DNA of 64,000 nucleotides from Varanus komodoensis. Lineage: Eukaryota > Chordata > Lepidosauria > Squamata > Varanidae. A program made the position numbers and the translations under genes. Below are positions 57,296-64,000 of the stretch, in pieces; positions within the stretch are counted from its first letter, which is position 1, and each line of letters begins with the position of its first letter. Below the pieces are notes generated by a model. That model was given only the letters and a program-made list of their open reading frames with translations. It was not told the DNA's origin and searched no databases. The DNA is taken from positions 4,589,288 to 4,653,287 of the forward strand of contig NW_025335854.1 in the NCBI RefSeq assembly GCF_004798865.1. Reading direction: 5' to 3'.

Positions 57296-60164
57296 AGTCT
57301 GAAAAGGAAACAAAGCACTAAAATGGGTCTATAGCAAGCCCTCGAATAACTACTTGCTTTTTAAAAAAATAAGCAGCTAAACAATGTTTAATGCAAAAGA
57401 GTCCTGCTAAAAATACACCAGGCATGGGCACCACCTTCAGCTTGGATATTTTCAGTGCAAGGGCTCTCTTCACTTGGTACCCAAAGGACGACAAATCAGG
57501 GCATCAAACCAGGCAGGCCTCAGTAAAGAAAACATCCTATAGTTGGTGGAAGCCTAAAATGGTCCCACTCAGAAATCACCACCATCCTCTCTGTAACTTG
57601 AGGACTGACTCAAGGCCTAGGAGTGAGGGAGTAAGAAAAACAGAGTAAGAGGGAAGAGTTAGCAGCAGTTCCGATGGCTGCAAAGAGTATTTTGCTTTCT
57701 ATAGCTCCTAAGATTATTTTGAATATATGCTCCCTAGACCAAAGGGAGGTCACTTTTTACGTTTATAGAATGAGGTCCAGCCCTGGAGGAGAGGCAGTGG
57801 AGGGAAAGAATAACTGCGGCACAGCTTGCAATGACGGTGGCACTGCAATAACTCAAGGAGGGAGGGAATTAAATGTTGCGGCTGGCCATCGAAAGCCAAA
57901 GGTTGCGCAAGGGCCATTAGACAGCAGAGCAAGATCAAAGACAAATACCTGGAGATGCGCTCCCGGCCCCACCGTTTCCAATCTCATCAAAGAGATGGCG
58001 CAGAAGGACCCCCACCCTGACCCATGAGGCTTGGCATCGCTCGGAACTATGTCCACTATAAGCCACTTGACTTTATGGCAGCAGCCACTGATCTGAAAAA
58101 GAGGCTGTCCCCTCTTTAAAGGGTTGCCAGTTTGCCAAACTGTTCCACAAGCAAGATGCAGAGAAAACCCAGCAGGATGGTTTACCATGATGCCCAAGCC
58201 CAGAATTCTCCCAACAACTCAGAGACCAGGTTCAGATTTCATGGTATTAAGAAATCCAGTGGCACGTCTTTTCTAGGCTGTTTATTGTGGAGGGAGTTGG
58301 TGTGCGAGATGTAGCAGTGTTGCTCACCTTTGCTGGCTTTCTCAACAACCCACTGGCTTGTTTTACGCTCTGAACCATCCGGTCAAAGTTTTTCTGTGGA
58401 GTGCAGCCCACTTGCGTCACCAAGGGTCAAGTAAGAAAGCGGTGAGAAACTGAGCTGAGCATGTGCAAACCATCCCTTTAAAGCTTGGAATCGGTTTTAA
58501 AACAGAGCTTTTCGCTCTATTTGGTGCTGCAAAGCAAGAATGATGCATTCTCCCCAAATGACTTCTTTTCCAAAACAATTAAGACTGCAAAACCTGGGTC
58601 AGTGGAATAAGCTGCTCTACAGCTTAGCTGACCATTAAAAAGAACAGAGCTCTTTTGCAAAAACAATATTCGGCATACCATTGTGCAGCTAAAGCGAACT
58701 CAGGAAATGTTTCAGTGATATTCAGCTTCCCCAGAGACATTTTAAAACCACGGCTCATGAAAATGGACTAGTGTCCGAGGCATGAAAATTACAATGGGCT
58801 TCCTGCTTACATTTTAACCCTGCCTCATCGAGCATCTAATTTGAACCGTATGGCAGCATTCCAGTTGTGGAGGAACTCCCCCAGGCAAGGCCAAATTAAA
58901 AGAAGGGGGAGCGTTGAGTCCCGCCACTTTCTAGGACTCTACGTTTTTCTGACCCATAAGCTTTGCTTTCCACTCAACCAGCTTCATGCACAAAGGTTGG
59001 ACCACACAAACGAGGCAACCACATACCCGGAGCTTGGCCATTCCTATTCATCTCACAGCTGGAGACCTGTGCAGTCCAATTCAAAGAGGAAGACCCGTAG
59101 GAAGGGAGAGCAAGGACCATCGTCACCTGGACAGTGGAGGCACAAGTCACCCGGCCACAGTGACCCCACTAGGGTGCAAAGGATGGTACTTCGATTTCAA
59201 TGTTGATACTTGTTCTCTCGATCTGCATATGCCTATTTATTAGTATCGTCAGATGGGACAATGTTTGTATCCTCTTCTTTTGCCTCTCACCTCCTTGAAC
59301 AGCCTGGGCAAAGCCAAGCTGGCTGCTCAGCTTGCGGCAAAGGTGTTGCTAAGCCGATTTTTCTTTACTCCAGTGTAAATGAGAGTGGCCCTGTAGCACA
59401 CTGGTCGAACCTTTCTCCAATCGGTTCTTTTCAAAAATTCTACCCTCCTGCAGCAGGGAGTGGATTTAAGAAAAGAAAGTCTCCATGCTGGAAAAAGGAG
59501 ACAAGACATTAAATCCCTCCCTTCCAGGGCACACTGGTCCAATCCAAATCAGGACCACGTGCAGTTTACACTGGAGTAAAGAAAACTAGCAGGTCAGCTA
59601 TACCTACAAGAGCTGAACGTGTAGCTTGGCACTCAGTGGGCTGTTTAAGCGTATTCCTTTGCTTTGGCTCAGCTTTCAGACAACCTCCTGGAAGCTTGCC
59701 AGCACCGGTTTGCATGAACAAAGAGGTGCTCTTAAAGAGACATGCAGTTAAAAGCAGCATCTGTCAAAGGGACTGCAATACGCAAGCCATTCATAGAGGA
59801 TTGAATGACAAATGCATTCCATGTGGCATTAAGGATGTCCAGGGTGGTGGGGTTTATTTAGTCCCATAATACAAGCCCAGGGATGAAGGCTAGCTGAACC
59901 CAGAGAAAGATCGGTCTGAATTCAGACTACTGAGTAATTGTAGGAGAGGCAGGTAAAACCTTTGGAGTAGGTGGGTGAAACAGTTACACTCTTTGGTATA
60001 CAGCAGAGTCTGAAGACTGCTTGTTGGAAGATGTGATCAGCACAGGAAGCAGGAAACAAGGGTAGATTTGGCCTCAACCTAGAATACATTCATAACCAGA
60101 GTTAATTTTTCAACCACTGGTAGTTGCAGAAGATGCAACTTTCTGAGCAAGTCTGCAGAAGCCT

Positions 60165-60300
60165 TATTTATGTTAGTCACAAAGTTGCGTCTGACCCATG
60201 ACAACCCCATGGACAATATTCCTCCAGGCTCTCCTGTCCTCCACCATCCCCCGGAATCCACCTAAGCTCACACTGGCTGCTGCAGTGACTCCATCTAGCT
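60165..60300 (-). mobile_element. Bov-B LINE 3' UTR fragment
   Basis: GTTGCGTCTGACCCATGACAAC, CCCATGGACAATATTCCTCC and CTCCTGTCCTCCACCATCCC match, in reverse, the Bov-B terminal region (the part shared with Bov-B-dependent SINEs). It has no coding part. Confidence 0.65.
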
Positions 60301-60304
60301 AGCA

Positions 60305-60485
60305 AATCAGAAAATCACAGAATGGTAGAGTTGGACGGCCATTCAGTCCAGTTCCCTGCCTATTGCAGGACTCCAACTTAAAGCATTCCTGACAGGTGGC
60401 TGTCCAGGGGCCACCTGAAAGTTTCCAATGTGGGAGAGCCCACAACCTCCTTAGCTCACTGGTTCCATTGCCATGTGCTGTAGCA
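60305..60485 (-). mobile_element. CR1/L2-type LINE 3' end
   Basis: AATCACAGAATGGTAGAGTTGG, the CCTATTGCAGGACTCC segment, GGTGGCTGTCCAGGGGCC and AATGTGGGAGAGCCCAC are the CR1-like terminus in reverse orientation. Confidence 0.8.
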
Positions 60486-61484
60486 GTAATCCATGACGGG
60501 CCTGTGGTTTGCTCACCCTCTCAGAGCACCCCAGACGGACCATGTTGCTCACTATGAGTTGGTCTCCCCCTCAGTCTTCCAGCCAACTCTGGTACATATC
60601 CCAGTGTCCTTCATATCCCTCTTGTCCGCCCTCCCTGCTCTTGCTGCTACCCATTTTTGTTCAGTCCTTTTTATTTTTTGCTTGCTTGTTTGTTTGTTTT
60701 TCAGAGCCTCAGAAAAGCACCACTGGAACAACACAGCTTAATTCATTTTTCTCCTCTGGAAAATTACACTTTTTAAAAATTTTCGCTCTTGCTCAAGTGC
60801 ACACTCACACATGTACGATATTTGTACTCTTGCCTTGTCAATTTTTTGTCAGTTTCAGCTGTCAAAGCGAGGACAAGGCAAGACCTGTGTACTGTGGCCG
60901 GCTATCATTTACCTAGCTGTCAACTGAAAAGCACCAGTAAACAGAGGGAAAGCACATGCACTGAGAATGAGTGGCAACACTATCACCCACTTAGCAATGC
61001 AATTTTCTCAGTTTTAATGGCTAAATTGACAGCTGTCTGAGCCCTCCTCCCTTTTAATACTTTGTCAAGTCTCCAGCTACTCAGGAAAGGGGATGTATTT
61101 CCCTTCCTTTAGGCAGTTCCTTTTCAGGACACATACTCCTGTGGTCCCTGCCATTCTTTTTGAAAAGCCTACAGAAATATATGAAAGCTAAATGGCTGGG
61201 AAGTAAATGAAGGGGCAATTCACACCAACTGGCAGACTGGGAAGTAAATGCAGAGGAAATTTATGCAGCTTCCATAAGCTCCCAAAAGTGAATACCTCCC
61301 TGTAAACTTGGGGAGGTGTTGAAAAGGTGAAGGACCCTGGGAACTAGAAGTTCAACACTTCACATGAAGAGAATTTCATGGCCAAGGGGTGATGCGGTAC
61401 CATTCCCCTTCTGGGTCACCTTTTTTGGTGCCCTTTTCCAGTGCTATTCCATGGACAGCCGGACACTTGCCGTAGGGATGAGTG

Positions 61485-61925
61485 AGGAATCTGCAAGCTA
61501 AACTGCTAAAATGCTGTTTTCACCTGGTGCTGAAAAGATTACACAGTAGGTGCCAGGTGCACCGCTTTGGGGAGCTCATTCTACAGCCAGGGAGCCACAA
61601 CCAAAAAGGCCCTCCTCCTGGGAGCCACCTGCCTCACTTCCTTTGGAGGGGGATCCTGGACCCCCAAAGATGACCTCAGGACCCAGGTAGCTACTTATGG
61701 AACAAGGTAACCTGGCGCCAAGTTGTTGAAGGCTTTGAATGTTCGTGCCAGTGCCTTGAATCAGGTCCAGAGTTCAACTGGCAGCCAGCGCAGCTGGAAG
61801 AGAGATGGGGTCGTTTGTTCTCATGAGCCCATCCCCATTAACAATCTGGCTGTCCTATTCTGGATCTAGTGAAGTTTCCAGACCATTTTCAAAGACAGCC
61901 CCCCAAACAGCACATTGCAGGAACC
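61485..61925 (-). mobile_element. L2-clade LINE 3' region
   Basis: CACCTGGTGCTGAAAAGATT, GGGGAGCTCATTCTACAGCC, AAAAAGGCCCTCCTCCTGGG, GAAGGCTTTGAATGTTCGTG and CATTGCAGGAA follow the order of this repeat family in reverse orientation. It extends further upstream than the other copies. No open frame is kept. Confidence 0.65.
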
Positions 61926-63074
61926 CTTAACATGTCATTCATTCCTGCTTTCATCCTTGGACTCCTTCTGACTGACACTGATTTTAGCACCATCTTTTTT
62001 AAAATACCAATTCTGATTCCATGCAAGATTGCAAGAAGAGGAAGACCTGAAAGTATCCGCACTGACCAACACAATCTGCCAAAGCAGCCTGGAGCTGAGT
62101 GACGGTGGGGAAAGGATGAAGGATGGATGGAACTGGTTGGGAAAGGGTGAAGTTATGCTTCCTTTCCCCTCCCCCGGCAACTTTGCTTGGGATGGCAGCT
62201 TCTAAAGAGTGCTTTTCTTTTAAGGAGTAGTGGGAGAAAGAGAGAGCCCTCAAAAGATTCTGGCTCCTTCTGAAAGGAGACAGACACTCCACTAAAGGTC
62301 TCCTCCTCTTACAAAATCCAGAGGCTGGGTGAACAATGGACAAGAAGGAGAACTTATCAAATAACTAAGCCAGCAGAGCATCAAGGTCTGATCTGTGAAA
62401 AGGAGACGCGACATAACCAACTGAATTAAACAGCAATATATCTAAACAGGAAATTCCAGCCCCTTCCACCAGCTGTCAGTTAACCTTCCACTGGATCGTA
62501 AGCTTGGGATAAGACGCATCCTCTTCCGTGAGCAGCACCGCAGAAGAGTCAGACCAAATTAAAGGGAGAAAGTGCAGAGCCTCAGCCTATGCTGAGTCTG
62601 GTAACAGATATTGCCAATTACCAGAGCGTGCTGAGCAGGGTCCTGTAACACCAAGGCCCTCCTTCCACCATGACAGACTTTTACGATTCAGGCTCCAAAA
62701 ACATGTGTTCCCAATATCCCCTCTCCTGAATGCGTCTCCTTCAAAACCAAAACACGGCAAGATTGCCAATACCAAACCCTTGACTGGAAAATGCATGCCA
62801 GTCGACGTCCAAGTGCTTTATCCACCCCACTGGGGCTAAAAGTCTCCCTGCACCCCAACATTCTCCATGCTGCATTCCTTCCACGAATGTGTGCTCATTT
62901 CTTTCTTACCTTCTTTGCTCCAGAGGATGAGGTCTGTGTCTGAATCTTGCACCAGGGACTCTGGTAACTCAACCTGGATCCCAAACTAAACCCCTCGGTC
63001 TCTTTGCTACCACAGTGCTAAGTTTCCCCGCTCTTAAGAGCACATATACACTACCCAGAGTGACATCATCATCA

Positions 63075-63600
63075 TCCATTAATTAATTCATTTCATTTCA
63101 TTTCATTTCTAAACTGCCCCATAGCTGATGCTCTCCAGAAGTTTGCAACAATGCACAAAAACAGAACCATCAAATACAATGCAAGTCTCAGAAAACAAAA
63201 GCAGCATTAAAACAAATACCAAGCCACTAAAACATACAGTAAAATTGACCCTGCAAAAAGAGGAACCCCCAGAATGGGTAATCTGCTCAAGCCCCTGGGC
63301 TGCTAAGTAGATTTTTAAAGGCCACAGCATAAAAGGCTGTCTTAACCTGGTGCCCAGAAGATGACAAGTTTGGCACCGTGCTGGATGCACTGGGGAGGTT
63401 GTTCCATAGATGGGAGGCCACCAGAGTGAAGGCTCTCCCCCTTGTTGCCACCCTCTGAGCCCCCCTCCGAGTTGGCGCTCAGAGGAAGGCACCAGGGTTT
63501 GAGCGCAGTGATGAAGAAGGTCATGGTTGGAACAGGTGTTCCAACAGGTACTGCAGTCCCCAGGTTTTGTAAGGCTTTACAGCATCTTCCCAGGGCATCA
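63075..63600 (-). mobile_element. L2-clade LINE 3' end with (ATTTC)n tail
   Basis: The low end carries a (TTTCA)n run at 63083-63106, then TAAACTGCCCCATAGCTGATG. Further up, the minus strand reads RAFTLVASHLWNNLPSA-like sequence, the decayed equivalent of AFSAVAPKLWNALP in the 37 kb copy. 5'-truncated. Confidence 0.7.
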
Positions 63601-63639
63601 GCTGTTAGGTAGCACAAGAAGTCCAAGAAAGCTCCATGT

Positions 63640-64000
63640 TCCAGGAGCCTGGCAGGACAGCTCCATGTGGCAGGTGGCAGGACAAGGTGCCAGACACAGA
63701 GGTCCTCTCCAGAGCAGGCCTGCCATCAGTTCACACCCTGCTGATGAAAGTCCAGACACCCTGGGCAGGCCATGTTGCAAGGATGCCAGACCACCACATC
63801 CCTGAACAGCATTTCTATGGTGAGCTGTCTCAAGGAAAGTGATCGCAGGGGGACAAAAGAAGCGATACAAAGACACGCTGAAAGCCTCTCTCAAGTCCTT
63901 GGTTATTGACACCACCTCCTGCAAGACCCTGGCACAAGACCGATCGACATGGCGCACGCTGATCCACCAAGGCTGCCAAACTTCTGAAGCCAGAAGGACA
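63640..64000 (+). mobile_element. LINE reverse transcriptase C-terminal fragment (family uncertain)
   Basis: One plus frame reads TPWAGHVARMPDHHIPEQHF then YGELSQGK. After a frame change the bases encode a KKRYKDTLKASLKS-like block, then a TLAQDRSTWRTLIHQG-like block. The order LRWAGHV-RM-D-R-P, YGEL, KRYKDTLK, W is a known non-LTR retrotransposon C-terminus. At least one frameshift is present near 63838. The element runs off the window end. Confidence 0.7.

Larger units (their letters stand above)
35326..64000 (-). other. HMCN1: Presumed HMCN1 intron 1 (partial)
   Basis: Everything above the exon at 35255-35325 lacks the expected first exon, so I treat it as intron 1, at least 28.7 kb long. 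It is a mosaic of the LINE, SINE, hAT and LTR pieces listed separately. Stretches with nothing recognised include 35850-36990, 37430-38800, 42800-44660, 45040-46520, 46620-47470, 47880-49120, 50230-51500, 55190-57220, 57300-60160 and 61930-63070. Several of these carry short open frames with no protein-like character. Confidence 0.65.

Noticed and set aside
58841-59243. A 121-codon plus-strand open frame
   Set aside because: There are no recognisable domains, and overlapping frames on the same strand are equally long; it is treated as chance.
35326-64000. HMCN1 exon 1 with signal peptide and DVTGSM motif
   Set aside because: No minus-strand match to the expected VWA start or to a plausible signal peptide followed by a donor in the right phase was found. 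It is probably outside the window.

Overview
The window is vertebrate nuclear DNA, almost certainly from a squamate reptile (a lizard or close relative). It carries a Sauria-type tRNA-derived SINE, a 5S-rRNA-derived SINE, CR1, L2-clade and Bov-B/RTE LINE pieces, and short palindromic and hAT-type DNA elements. It has one recognisable host gene and no complete intronless gene.

The gene is hemicentin-1 (HMCN1), on the minus strand. Eight consecutive coding exons can be read, with intact reading frame, matching phases and consensus splice sites. From gene 5' to 3' they lie at 35255-35325, 31237-31395, 29764-29886, 11152-11323, 9490-9596, 2414-2534, 1639-1902 and 1321-1465. They total 1162 coding bases (about 387 codons) and cover the rest of the N-terminal von Willebrand A domain, the conserved linker after it and the first half of the first Ig-like domain. 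I could not find the first exon (signal peptide and first MIDAS loop), so it probably lies beyond base 64000. The rest of the very long protein (Ig array, TSP1 repeats, G2F, EGF modules) should lie below base 1. Exon numbers 2-9 assume a single first exon.

Layout: 1-2534 holds three clustered exons and short introns. 2535-9489 is intron 6, with a nested CR1-in-CR1 insertion. 9597-11151 is intron 5, with an L2 tail. 11324-29763 is the 18.4 kb intron 4, rich in CR1, Bov-B, SINEs and two unusual tandem arrays; it also holds an unexplained 64-codon exon-like segment at 21796-21987. 29887-35254 holds introns 3 and 2. From 35326 to the end is presumed intron 1: repeats, including three closely related L2 copies with a perfect or wobble-paired hairpin, a Sauria SINE with target-site duplication, a decayed hAT transposase, a hAT MITE with an 8-bp target duplication, a probable LTR fragment and LINE debris.

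No CRISPR array, bacterial operon, rRNA gene or undisputed tRNA gene is present. The items most worth following up are the exon-like segment at 21.8 kb, the protein-like segment at 39.6 kb, the structured L2 tails, and the 79-bp array that spans a LINE insertion junction. All family names rest on reading and remembered family features, not on database searches.
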